A DNA stretch of 5,953 nt, from positions 1 to 5,953 of the forward strand of contig JACDGC010000270.1 in assembly GCA_013815535.1 (NCBI GenBank), given 5' to 3'. This DNA is from Ktedonobacterales bacterium. GTDB lineage: Bacteria > Chloroflexota > Ktedonobacteria > Ktedonobacterales > JACDGC01. This document shows, in pieces, positions 1 to 5,647 of the stretch (position 1 is its first letter; every line of letters starts with the position of its first letter). The position numbers and the translations under genes are program-made. The notes under the pieces are model-generated. The model saw nothing but the letters and a program-made list of their open reading frames with translations. It made no database searches and had not been told where the DNA came from.

Positions 1-104
1 ATCTCTTTGTGGATCACAGCCAGATCGTCCAATTGGAATGCCTGCGCACGGGCCTCTGGGGCACGAAGAGTTTGTGGGGCCGCGTCATGACCTATAAAGG
101 TTAG
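1..104 (+). CDS. C-terminal end of an unidentified protein (partial, runs off left edge)
   Basis: Frame 3 is open from the left edge (first full codon at 3) and ends at TAG 102-104, giving 33 visible residues. They end in LWGTKSLWGRVMTYKG. Third codon positions are about three-quarters G or C, similar to the clear genes here, and the residue mix looks like a folded protein tail. I do not recognise a family. It would converge with the minus-strand gene ending at 153, with 48 bp between stops and only a weak GCAC/GTGC hairpin (110-120) there. The minus strand also has an open frame here but lacks an ATG and has lower GC at third positions, so the plus reading is preferred, without certainty. 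Confidence 0.4.
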   Translation, partial: LFVDHSQIVQLECLRTGLWGTKSLWGRVMTYKG

Positions 105-152
105 ATAACGCACAGCGTGCTGAGGGGGGATGTGGCCGTGGTCCCAGGGTGC

Positions 153-695
153 TTACGGTGTTGGCGTGCCTGGGCACGTCGCATCTTGCGCGGGTTCGAG
201 GGAGATTTTGAGCGCGACGGCGTCATCGGGGACATCGTCTTCAAGAAGATAGGCACCATAGTCGCCGCCAGCGGTATAGAGTTGCAGCTTCGTGCCATGG
301 TTGAACGCGGTGATGTAGATCGAGCTGGCCGTGAATTGCTTCCCATAGAGCGTGCTGTTGAGGGATTTCATGGCCATCACACACTGCCAGCCGTGGCGCG
401 GGAGTTGCGTTCGATAAAAAGCACTGATGGTTTCGTCGTCCATGGTTGGCACGCTATAATACCAATTGAACGTCTGATCAACCACGAAATGCTCAGCGCG
501 CGTGAGGGTGGGGTGGGCGGGCAAGGGCACCGTGCTTGGCAGCGCCGCATCCCCCCCCACAGCACCATTACCACCATGAAGGAGATATCCCACCGTTCCC
601 GCGAAGAGCAGGAGCAGCAGCACCACCACCACCAGCCATTGCGGCCGTTGCGCCAGCCGAGAAAATAGCGTGGAACCCTGCGCCGAAGCAGACAT
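153..695 (-). CDS. Single-pass membrane-anchored protein of unknown function
   Basis: This encodes a 180-residue protein that I do not recognise. A short N-terminal part with basic residues (ending near RLAQRPQW) is followed by one strong hydrophobic segment at about residues 20-39 (WLVVVVLLLLLFAGTVGYLL). A glycine- and proline-rich linker follows, then a domain of about 105 residues expected outside the membrane (inside-positive charge pattern). That domain has a central YRTQLPRHGWQ stretch and alternating hydrophobic positions suggesting beta strands, then an acidic patch (LLEDDVPDD) and a Pro/Thr tail. The start at 695 is chosen because GAGGGGG lies 6 nt upstream; an ATG two codons earlier (701) is also possible but sits directly against that G-run. 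The sedolisin gene upstream ends with its own terminator-like hairpin, so this gene is probably transcribed separately. No function is claimed. Confidence 0.75.
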   Translation of the reverse strand: MSASAQGSTLFSRLAQRPQWLVVVVLLLLLFAGTVGYLLHGGNGAVGGDAALPSTVPLPAHPTLTRAEHFVVDQTFNWYYSVPTMDDETISAFYRTQLPRHGWQCVMAMKSLNSTLYGKQFTASSIYITAFNHGTKLQLYTAGGDYGAYLLEDDVPDDAVALKISLEPAQDATCPGTPTP

Positions 696-701
696 TGTCA
701 T

Positions 702-708
702 CCCCCTC
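702..708 (-). promoter_or_regulatory. Ribosome binding site deciding the start of the anchored protein
   Basis: On the minus strand GAGGGGG is followed by ATGACA and then ATG. The 6-nt spacing fits the ATG at 693-695 better than the ATG at 699-701, which directly abuts the G-run. Confidence 0.45.
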
Positions 709-822
709 TATGCCAGAACTTCCCGTGGAGATCGTCCATCGTGCTGCGTTGACTGCTGCGTCATGTTTGTCACCCCGGCTCGGAATCGTTGACCAGGGCA
801 CCCATTTCGCCAAAAACCCCTC

Positions 823-853
823 TGCCCCGCTTGAATGAGTCGCAAGCGGGGCA
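823..853 (-). terminator. Intrinsic terminator downstream of the sedolisin gene
   Basis: A perfect 11-bp inverted repeat (TGCCCCGCTTG / CAAGCGGGGCA) has a 9-nt loop. Read on the minus strand, the stem is followed by GAGGGG and then TTTTTGG, a five-T run a few bases after the stem. It begins 52 nt past the sedolisin stop. The GC-rich stem and T-run fit a rho-independent terminator, although the gap before the T-run is a little long. A second copy of GCCCCGC at 871-877 could pair with the same right arm. Confidence 0.65.
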
Positions 854-905
854 AGATCTCCAATGATCCTGCCCCGCCTGCTTTCACAACCGATAACGTC
901 GCAAG

Positions 906-3815
906 CTAGCTCACGTTCACGTCATCAAAGAGCGTGTAAGTGGGATCGCCCGCGTAATTGTCGTCATGGCTGGTGAGGGTCAGCGTGACTGAGTGCCCAG
1001 CGGTCGCGCTGGCCGACACCTGCACCCACGTGCCACTGTTGGTGCAGGTTTTCGCTAGCACCGTCGTGGTCGTGCTGGTCGTGTTGTCTTTCAGCGTTGC
1101 GGTGGCCCAGTCATAGGTCACGGTATCGGGGCAGACTACCTTGTACCAGAAGGTGACATGGCTGGACCCCGTGGGAATGGTGAAGGTCTGGGCTATATTG
1201 CTATCGCCATTGGTGGCCGCCGTTGAACCTGCCTGACCAGCAAAGCTGCCGGTATGACCGGAAGAGCTGATGGAGGTGGCCGCGCCAGAGACCGTCCAAC
1301 CGCTGAACGTGCCCGTCTCGAAGCCGGGGTTCGTCACCGGATTCGACACCGCCGCGCCCAGCGCGACGTCATCAAAGAGCGTGTAGGTGGGGTCGCCAGC
1401 ATAGTTGTCATCATGGCTGGTGAGGGTGAGCGTCACCGAATCGCCCGCCGTGACGTTGGCCGTCACCTGCACCCATGCTCCGGTATTGGTGCAAGTCTTT
1501 GCCAACATGGTGGTGGTCGTGCTGGTCGTGTTGTCTTTCAACGTCGCCGTGGCCCAGTCATAGGTCACGGTGTCGGGGCAGACTACTTTATACCAGAACG
1601 AGAGCGTTGCCGTGCCAGCGGGCACCGTGAAGGTCTGGGCGATATTGCTATCACCATTAGTGGCTGCCGTCGAACCCGCCTGACCAGCAAAGCTGCCGGA
1701 ATGGGCGGTGGTGCTGATGGAGGTGGCCGCGCCAGAGGCCGTCCAGCCACTGAACGTGCCCGTCTCGAAACCAGGGTTCGTCACACCACTGCCACCCGTG
1801 GTGGTGACCGTGAAGCTCGTCGCTGACGTGCCCGTCCCGGCGGTGTTGGTCACGCTGATCGTGCCTGTGGTCGCGCCCGTCGGCACCGTCGCCGAGATGG
1901 ACGTGCTGCTCACCACGGTGAAAGTGGCCGATGTGCCATTGAATTTCACCGCCGTGGCACCCGTGAAATTAGTGCCCGTGAGGGTGACACCAGTGCCCAC
2001 CGCGCCAGAGGTCGGGCTGAAGCTCGTCACGGTTGGCGGGCTGCCACCACCCGAAGCCCCAGCCAGGTCGCGGGCAATGTTCCACACATCGGGTGTTCCA
2101 ATACCCGAGGCTTGATCATAGCCACTGGTGGCAGGATAGAAGAGGTTGTTGCCACTGGTCACATCATGGTAAGCGGAAAAGGTCTGGGCGGTGTTGAAGA
2201 GGGCGTAGAGTGACGCACTCGCACTACCCAGCGTGGGTTTGCTCTGGGCAATGAGATACTGATTCACGTCCGCCGAAAGCCCGGCCCACAGCGGTGCCGC
2301 CGCACTGGTGCCGCCAACCGACGTCCAGCCAGAAGTAGCTGAACAGCCCGAAGCCGTCACCGTGCAGTAGATCGAGTAGCCGGAATTGGGGTCGGCATCC
2401 GCCGAGACGTCTGGCAGTTGCCGCTTGCCGTTCGAGAAGGAATTGCTGACGCCAGGGCCAGTCTGATAGCTTGGCTTCGCGAAGAAGGTGCTCAGACCGC
2501 CGCCGCCGCCAGAGCCTTTGGCGCTGCGCTGCGTGCAGGTGGTGCAAGACCACACCGATTCACTCGTATAGGTGCCACCGGTCCCCGTTTGCAGGTTGGT
2601 GCCACCCACGCCGACGACGTTGGGGTCGTCGGAGGGAGAATCGACAGCGAGGCTGGTGTTGTTGCAATCATACGCGCCCGAGTCGCCCGAGGCCGAATAG
2701 ATCGCCTGACCCTGTGCCGCCGCTTGGGTGAAGATGTTGTTGAGGGATTGGAGTTCCGAAGTGCCAGACGACGCCTCGCACAGCCCCCAACTGGTGCTGC
2801 TGACTTTGGCGACGTTGTCGGTGACGATGCGGTTATACGTATCGTTGACGCCTGCGGTCGTGTTGGGACCGATGTAGATCTTCTGGGCCGCGCCTGGTGC
2901 GATGGCCGAGACAACCTCCATATCTAGTTCGACTTCGATGGCCCCCGCGCCCGCCGTATTCGTCGCGCCATCTACGAGGACATTGGAGTAATTGGCCGAA
3001 CCCAGCCCATAGTTACTCAGATAGGTGTTGACATCCGTCGTTTTGTAGCCATCAAGCTCGAAGATGGCGACGGTCTGCCCGGCACCGTTGGCGCTGCTGA
3101 TCAGCGAATTCATGTCATAGGCCGTGCGCAGTTCGCTGGGGGTGTAGCCACCGCCAGGGCCGAGCGACGGATGTTGCGCGGGTTTGCCTGCCTGCGGCTG
3201 CATGAGCGTGGCGTGATGATGATAGACCGCCACGTTATCCAGCCCGGCAATCGCGGTGATGGTTCCTGCCAACGTTCCGGGCACCGACGGCTCGGTCGTT
3301 GGCGCAAACACTGTGCGTCCCTGATAGCGGAACTGGCCGAGATTGACGGCAAAGGCTTTTTCCACCTGGGTGGCCGAGCCATGCACGTCGATCAACAGAT
3401 GATTCGAGGCGACGGAATCCACCGTGATGCCTTGGCTTTGTAAGAAGCTCCGCACTGCACTGACTGTTGCATCGGTTGGCCCAAACCGCTGCGTGAATTG
3501 CTGGGGCGTCAAATACTGATGATACAGTCCAGAGCCTCGGGTATTCTGCGCGAGGATCAAGTTTTTCAGTTGATCCTGATTCCGCAAGCTGAGACCAATG
3601 GAAAGATTCAGCGTGCCAAGGGCGCTCGCGCCAGATGCTGCTTGCGAGGCACCGTTGAGTCCCGGCACTTTGTGGCCGGAGATGGTCACACGTTGGGGCG
3701 ATTTCGCGGCAGGTGCCGCAGCCGAGGCAATGGGATGAAAGGCAAACGCGGTGCCCAGCACCATAAGAACGATGGCGCTTAAAGCGCCCCATTTCCAAAC
3801 CGCAGACCGAGACAT
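906..3815 (-). CDS. Secreted sedolisin (peptidase S53, kumamolisin-like pre-pro-protease) with TIG domain and two C-terminal repeats
   Basis: This is a serine-carboxyl endopeptidase precursor of 969 residues, expected to be exported and self-activated at acid pH. Residues 1-32 are a signal peptide (SRSAVWKWG, hydrophobic core, ASA cleavage site). Residues about 40-200 are the pro-kumamolisin activation domain (YHQYLTPQQF near 98-107). The catalytic domain spans about 220-585. It has E294 and D298 in IEVELDMEV, oxyanion D378 in SASGDSG and nucleophile S504 in GGTSAAAP. The Ca-site positions are D551, G565 and D567 (DVTSGNN ... SGYDQASG), matched to kumamolisin from knowledge of that family. 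A TIG/IPT beta-sandwich follows (about 593-671), then two 139-residue modules (679-817 and 828-966), each with NPGFETGTFSGWT and a Cys pair, probably carbohydrate- or surface-binding jelly rolls. The start at 3815 is chosen over an upstream in-frame start at 3947 because it has AAAGGA 6 nt upstream and begins the signal peptide. All key catalytic residues are present, so it is likely active. Confidence 0.95.
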   Translation of the reverse strand: MSRSAVWKWGALSAIVLMVLGTAFAFHPIASAAAPAAKSPQRVTISGHKVPGLNGASQAASGASALGTLNLSIGLSLRNQDQLKNLILAQNTRGSGLYHQYLTPQQFTQRFGPTDATVSAVRSFLQSQGITVDSVASNHLLIDVHGSATQVEKAFAVNLGQFRYQGRTVFAPTTEPSVPGTLAGTITAIAGLDNVAVYHHHATLMQPQAGKPAQHPSLGPGGGYTPSELRTAYDMNSLISSANGAGQTVAIFELDGYKTTDVNTYLSNYGLGSANYSNVLVDGATNTAGAGAIEVELDMEVVSAIAPGAAQKIYIGPNTTAGVNDTYNRIVTDNVAKVSSTSWGLCEASSGTSELQSLNNIFTQAAAQGQAIYSASGDSGAYDCNNTSLAVDSPSDDPNVVGVGGTNLQTGTGGTYTSESVWSCTTCTQRSAKGSGGGGGLSTFFAKPSYQTGPGVSNSFSNGKRQLPDVSADADPNSGYSIYCTVTASGCSATSGWTSVGGTSAAAPLWAGLSADVNQYLIAQSKPTLGSASASLYALFNTAQTFSAYHDVTSGNNLFYPATSGYDQASGIGTPDVWNIARDLAGASGGGSPPTVTSFSPTSGAVGTGVTLTGTNFTGATAVKFNGTSATFTVVSSTSISATVPTGATTGTISVTNTAGTGTSATSFTVTTTGGSGVTNPGFETGTFSGWTASGAATSISTTAHSGSFAGQAGSTAATNGDSNIAQTFTVPAGTATLSFWYKVVCPDTVTYDWATATLKDNTTSTTTTMLAKTCTNTGAWVQVTANVTAGDSVTLTLTSHDDNYAGDPTYTLFDDVALGAAVSNPVTNPGFETGTFSGWTVSGAATSISSSGHTGSFAGQAGSTAATNGDSNIAQTFTIPTGSSHVTFWYKVVCPDTVTYDWATATLKDNTTSTTTTVLAKTCTNSGTWVQVSASATAGHSVTLTLTSHDDNYAGDPTYTLFDDVNVS
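918..1334 (-). repeat. Tandem C-terminal module, copy 2 (distal)
   Basis: This encodes the last 139-residue module of the sedolisin. It aligns without gaps to the copy at 1365-1781 with about 120 of 139 residues identical by hand count. The differences cluster in two short stretches, ISSSGHTG and IPTGSSHVT, and near WVQVSASATAGH. The offset between copies is 447 bp, in frame. Confidence 0.9.
1365..1781 (-). repeat. Tandem C-terminal module, copy 1 (proximal)
   Basis: This encodes the first 139-residue module, directly after the TIG domain. It shares with copy 2 the NPGFETGTFSGWT opening, the VVCPDTVTYDWATATLKDN core, the KTCTN segment and the SHDDNYAGDPTYTLFDDV ending. The two conserved Cys residues in each copy could form one disulfide per module. 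A 10-residue linker (about ALGAAVSNPV) separates the copies. Confidence 0.9.
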
Positions 3816-3821
3816 GCAGAT

Positions 3822-3827
3822 TCCTTT
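3822..3827 (-). promoter_or_regulatory. Ribosome binding site of the sedolisin gene
   Basis: AAAGGA lies 6 nt upstream of the ATG at 3813-3815. It selects this start over in-frame starts 7 codons (3836) and 44 codons (3947) upstream, and the chosen start leads straight into the signal peptide. Confidence 0.65.
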
Positions 3828-3998
3828 CGCAGTCATCGCCACAAAACCTCGTCGTTTCGGCGATGCCGCTGCACGATGGGTTGCCTCGCAGATAAAGTTC
3901 CGCGAGAAGGGACGAGAAGCAAGGGTCTTGCGTGAACGCCTGGACATCCTTGTTCAGGTAGGCGGGGAGGGTCCCTGCGAGAGAGACGACAATATCCC

Positions 3999-4019
3999 CA
4001 TACGGTGGAAATCCGTATG
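3999..4019 (-). other. Hairpin near the 5' end of the sedolisin leader
   Basis: A 7-bp perfect stem (CATACGG / CCGTATG) encloses a 7-nt loop. It lies about 20 nt downstream of the predicted transcription start and about 185 nt before the start codon. It could stabilise the mRNA 5' end or form part of a leader control element. No known riboswitch class was recognised. Confidence 0.4.
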
Positions 4020-4045
4020 AACATTGTGCCAGTACGTTATGGAGA

Positions 4046-4073
4046 AGTATACGGTTATTCTGGTAAAAGTCAA
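4046..4073 (-). promoter_or_regulatory. Sigma-70-type promoter for the sedolisin gene
   Basis: Read on the minus strand, TTGACT (4068-4073) is followed by a 16-bp spacer and TATACT (4046-4051). Both boxes match the sigma-70 consensus at five of six positions. The predicted start is near 4039, leaving a leader of about 220 nt before the ATG at 3815. It is the best promoter match between the permease and sedolisin genes, which suggests the sedolisin is transcribed on its own. Confidence 0.65.
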
Positions 4074-4101
4074 CAGGCATCGCCGCTGATCTGCGCCAAA
4101 T

Positions 4102-4116
4102 GCCCCCTTTGGGGGC
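4102..4116. other. Short GC-rich hairpin between permease and sedolisin genes
   Basis: GCCCCC-TTT-GGGGGC forms a 6-bp stem with a 3-nt loop. On the minus strand it is followed only by ATTTGG, so it is at best a weak terminator of permease transcription. It lies about 30 bp upstream of the sedolisin -35 box. Confidence 0.35.
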
Positions 4117-4169
4117 GGCCCATCTTCGCTCCTGCAAGAGCCGCAGCACCCTGTGACGGATGGTGTGGC

Positions 4170-4204
4170 CCAGAATCCGCAAGATCAACGTATGCGGATT
4201 CTGG
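4170..4204. other. 12-bp perfect hairpin downstream of the permease gene (possible terminator)
   Basis: CCAGAATCCGCA and TGCGGATTCTGG are perfect reverse complements separated by an 11-nt loop. The structure begins 76 nt after the permease stop, where a terminator or mRNA 3'-end stabiliser would be expected. There is no T-run after the stem on either strand, so it is not a classical intrinsic terminator. It could instead protect the 3' end or act as a protein site. Confidence 0.5.
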
Positions 4205-4280
4205 AGATGCGGCAATGGTGAGGAGCATGGGCGAATTTGGTATCCATGCCTCTCCGCTTGTGCGGCATACGTCCATTCTC

Positions 4281-5330
4281 CTACGCCTTGATGGCGGAGG
4301 CAGCCACGGTGGGGGGCGCTTCGGGTCGTTGGGCGGGGGCTTCGCCGCGACGACGCGGGGCCGTCACCGTGCGGTAGCGGGCGAAAGCATAGGAGCCGAT
4401 GACCAGGGCAGCGGCTCCCCCTTGAGCGGCCAGCGTCTCGACCGTGGGGAAGACTGAGAGCCAGACGCCCAACCAAGCAGGCATGCCGTGCAGTGCGGCG
4501 ATGGTGGTAATGGGCAACCAGCCAGCTTGTTGCATCTCGAAGGCTTGTTCGCCAACCATGATCAGCAACACGCCACCCAGCAAGACGCCCGTGATGACGA
4601 GCATGCGTTTGTAGGGCAGATGGCGGTGCCCAAAGAAGGTCAGCACCGCCACGAGGGCCGCGAAGACGAGGCCGAGCAACACCCCTTCGAGCACAGGAAG
4701 GCCGCCCAGTTTCAGGCGATAGCTTTGCAGAAAGAGCACGACCTCGAATCCCTCGCGATAGAATGATGCGAAGCCAAGCAGACCCATCCCTAGCAAAACC
4801 GTGCGCAACGATTCGTCCGCGTTATCCGCCCGTTGCAGCAAGCTGCGTTTTTTGCGATTTTGCAGCGAGATCCAGCCGGTCCAGTACACCTTGTGGAAGA
4901 ACCAGTTCATGACGACCAAGAGCACAATGATGGCGAGCAAGCCAGTGCCCGCTTGCACGTCCAGCGCGGGCAGACTCTGCGTCAGATCATTGATGATACC
5001 CACAGCGATGAACCAAGTCGTCAGGGTGGCAAGGAAACCCACCCCCGCGCCCGCCGCGATGGGGCGTTGGTAGGATTGATTTTTGCCCATCATGCTGGCA
5101 GTGATGGCCGAAAGCACCAGGATGCATTCTAGTCCCTCACGGAAGACCAACACGCCGATGTCGAGCACCGCCACCCCTGATGAGGTACCCGGTGCTACGG
5201 GATCGGGGCTGCCCGATGCGACGATACCTTGCACGACGAAGAGCGCGCCCACCAGCAGAGCTGCTGCGATCAAGCCGAGGCGCACCACCCGTCGCCCCGC
5301 AGCTTTGGTCAGAGAAACCTCACCAGCCAT
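4281..5330 (-). CDS. efeU: FTR1/EfeU-family high-affinity iron permease
   Basis: This is an integral membrane iron permease of 349 residues. It carries two copies of the family REGxE motif: REGLE at residues 64-68 and REGFE at 192-196, each inside a hydrophobic helix. In FTR1 and EfeU these glutamates are known to be needed for iron transport. About seven to eight membrane segments are visible, near 17-36, 55-77, 89-113, 126-145, 175-201, 210-232, 243-263 and 306-320. A basic cytoplasmic-type loop (NRKKRSLLQR) lies between segments four and five. It is longer than E. coli EfeU (about 276 residues), with an extra N-terminal helix and a Pro/Arg-rich tail. The start at 5330 is preferred over a TTG 30 codons upstream because GGAAG lies 6 nt before it and the extension is not hydrophobic. 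The gene diverges from a cupredoxin-like lipoprotein and shares operators with it. The symbol is by family; true orthology to efeU is not shown. Confidence 0.92.
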   Translation of the reverse strand: MAGEVSLTKAAGRRVVRLGLIAAALLVGALFVVQGIVASGSPDPVAPGTSSGVAVLDIGVLVFREGLECILVLSAITASMMGKNQSYQRPIAAGAGVGFLATLTTWFIAVGIINDLTQSLPALDVQAGTGLLAIIVLLVVMNWFFHKVYWTGWISLQNRKKRSLLQRADNADESLRTVLLGMGLLGFASFYREGFEVVLFLQSYRLKLGGLPVLEGVLLGLVFAALVAVLTFFGHRHLPYKRMLVITGVLLGGVLLIMVGEQAFEMQQAGWLPITTIAALHGMPAWLGVWLSVFPTVETLAAQGGAAALVIGSYAFARYRTVTAPRRRGEAPAQRPEAPPTVAASAIKA

Positions 5331-5336
5331 TGTCTT

Positions 5337-5341
5337 CTTCC
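5337..5341 (-). promoter_or_regulatory. Ribosome binding site deciding the permease start
   Basis: GGAAG is spaced 6 nt from the ATG at 5328-5330, with a second GAAGGA slightly further upstream (5343-5348). The alternative TTG start at 5420 has no such site and lies next to operator copy A. Confidence 0.55.
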
Positions 5342-5423
5342 ATCCTTCAACGAATCGGTGTTGGGTCTTGAATTTCACCAGCGAAATGTGTGGCAAGCGG
5401 AATGTGCTGAGTTTCCGCAAAGA

Positions 5424-5440
5424 TTAGGGTACCCTCATAT
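5424..5440 (+). promoter_or_regulatory. Operator copy A (TTAGGGTACCCTCATAT)
   Basis: This is an exact copy of the 17-bp element, on the plus strand. No -35 box stands 18 bp upstream of it in its own orientation, so it does not mark a plus-strand promoter. It lies just downstream of the predicted permease start site, where a bound repressor could block early elongation or co-operate with copy B. Confidence 0.7.
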
Positions 5441-5457
5441 CTGATATACCCACTCGG

Positions 5458-5474
5458 ATATGAGGGTACCCTAA
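5458..5474 (-). promoter_or_regulatory. Operator copy B, over the permease -10 region
   Basis: This is an exact copy of the 17-bp element on the minus strand. Its inner TACCCT is positioned as the -10 box of the permease promoter, so a bound protein would exclude RNA polymerase. The TTAGG half-site resembles operators of the DtxR/IdeR family of metal-dependent repressors, but that link is inference. Confidence 0.75.
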
Positions 5475-5492
5475 TGCGAAAGAAAAAGTCAA
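5463..5492 (-). promoter_or_regulatory. Promoter of the iron permease gene
   Basis: On the minus strand TTGACT (5487-5492) is followed by an 18-bp spacer and TACCCT (5463-5468). The -10 box is weak but keeps the three most conserved positions (TA...T). The same geometry recurs at the divergent lipoprotein promoter, which strengthens both calls. The predicted start is near 5456, giving a leader of about 125 nt. Confidence 0.55.
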
Positions 5493-5524
5493 GAGGGTGC
5501 CGAAATATTTACCAGAAAATTCAC

Positions 5525-5554
5525 TTGACAGGGCGCGTGATGTTAGGGTACCCT
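5525..5554 (+). promoter_or_regulatory. Promoter of the cupredoxin-like lipoprotein gene
   Basis: A consensus -35 box TTGACA (5525-5530) is followed by an 18-bp spacer and TACCCT (5549-5554), which is part of operator copy C. The predicted start is near 5561, about 87 nt before the ATG. The arrangement mirrors the permease promoter exactly. Confidence 0.6.
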
Positions 5555-5559
5555 CATAT
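5543..5559 (+). promoter_or_regulatory. Operator copy C, over the lipoprotein -10 region
   Basis: This third exact copy of the 17-bp element has its centre 82 bp from that of copy B, close to eight helical turns. It covers the -10 box of the plus-strand promoter, so the protein that binds copy B would be expected to repress this gene as well. Confidence 0.75.
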
Positions 5560-5647
5560 TCGCAGGCGCTTCTCTGCTCGGTGATACCCCGCCCGAAGAT
5601 GAGCTACCCGCAGTCAGCGTGCCCCCGAAAGAAAGATCATACAAACG

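Larger units (their letters stand above)
3816..4280. other. Non-coding region between permease and sedolisin genes
   Basis: This 465-bp gap contains no convincing gene. Open frames in it are Arg-rich and lack a good ribosome binding site. It holds the promoter of the sedolisin gene, a leader of about 220 nt beginning with a hairpin, and two further hairpins nearer the permease stop, each described separately. Confidence 0.6.
5423..5475. repeat. 19-bp perfect inverted repeat made by operators A and B
   Basis: The left arm (5423-5441) and right arm (5457-5475) are exact reverse complements of 19 bp, separated by 15 bp. Each arm is itself nearly palindromic around AGGGTACCCT. The centres of the two small palindromes are 37 bp apart, about three and a half helical turns. 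With the predicted permease transcription start near 5456, the whole repeat would not be transcribed, so it is more likely a DNA-level operator pair than an RNA hairpin. Confidence 0.85.

Noticed and set aside
1..152. Minus-strand frame continuing past the stop of the anchored protein, open to the left edge (readable as RYLTFIGHDAAPQTLRAPEA)
   Set aside because: It has no ATG and only a GTG without a ribosome binding site, and its third-position GC is lower than that of the plus-strand frame. It remains a fallback reading: a new gene, or a stop-codon interruption of the anchored protein.
1254..2927. Long open frames on the plus strand opposite the sedolisin gene
   Set aside because: They are Arg/Gly/Val-rich shadows produced by GC-rich, repetitive coding on the other strand, and those over the module region mirror the duplicated modules.
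3816..3947. Extension of the sedolisin to an upstream start at 3947
   Set aside because: It would put 44 Arg-rich residues before a normal signal peptide. The ATG at 3815 has AAAGGA at 6 nt.
3968..3977. AGGGACCCT-like sequence in the sedolisin leader as another iron operator
   Set aside because: The core is one base shorter than AGGGTACCCT and the flanking TTAGG and CATAT are missing, so it is not credible as the same site.
3833..4024. 63-residue minus-strand frame in the sedolisin leader as a possible leader peptide
   Set aside because: It is Arg/Pro-rich, has no good ribosome binding site and ends very close to the sedolisin start without the features of a signal or leader peptide.
5185..5192. 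GAGGTACCC-like match inside the permease gene
   Set aside because: Only the GGTACC centre is shared and it lies within coding sequence, so it is best explained as chance.
5331..5420. Extension of the permease to a TTG start at 5420
   Set aside because: The extra 30 residues are not hydrophobic, there is no ribosome binding site, and the internal ATG at 5330 has a well-spaced one.
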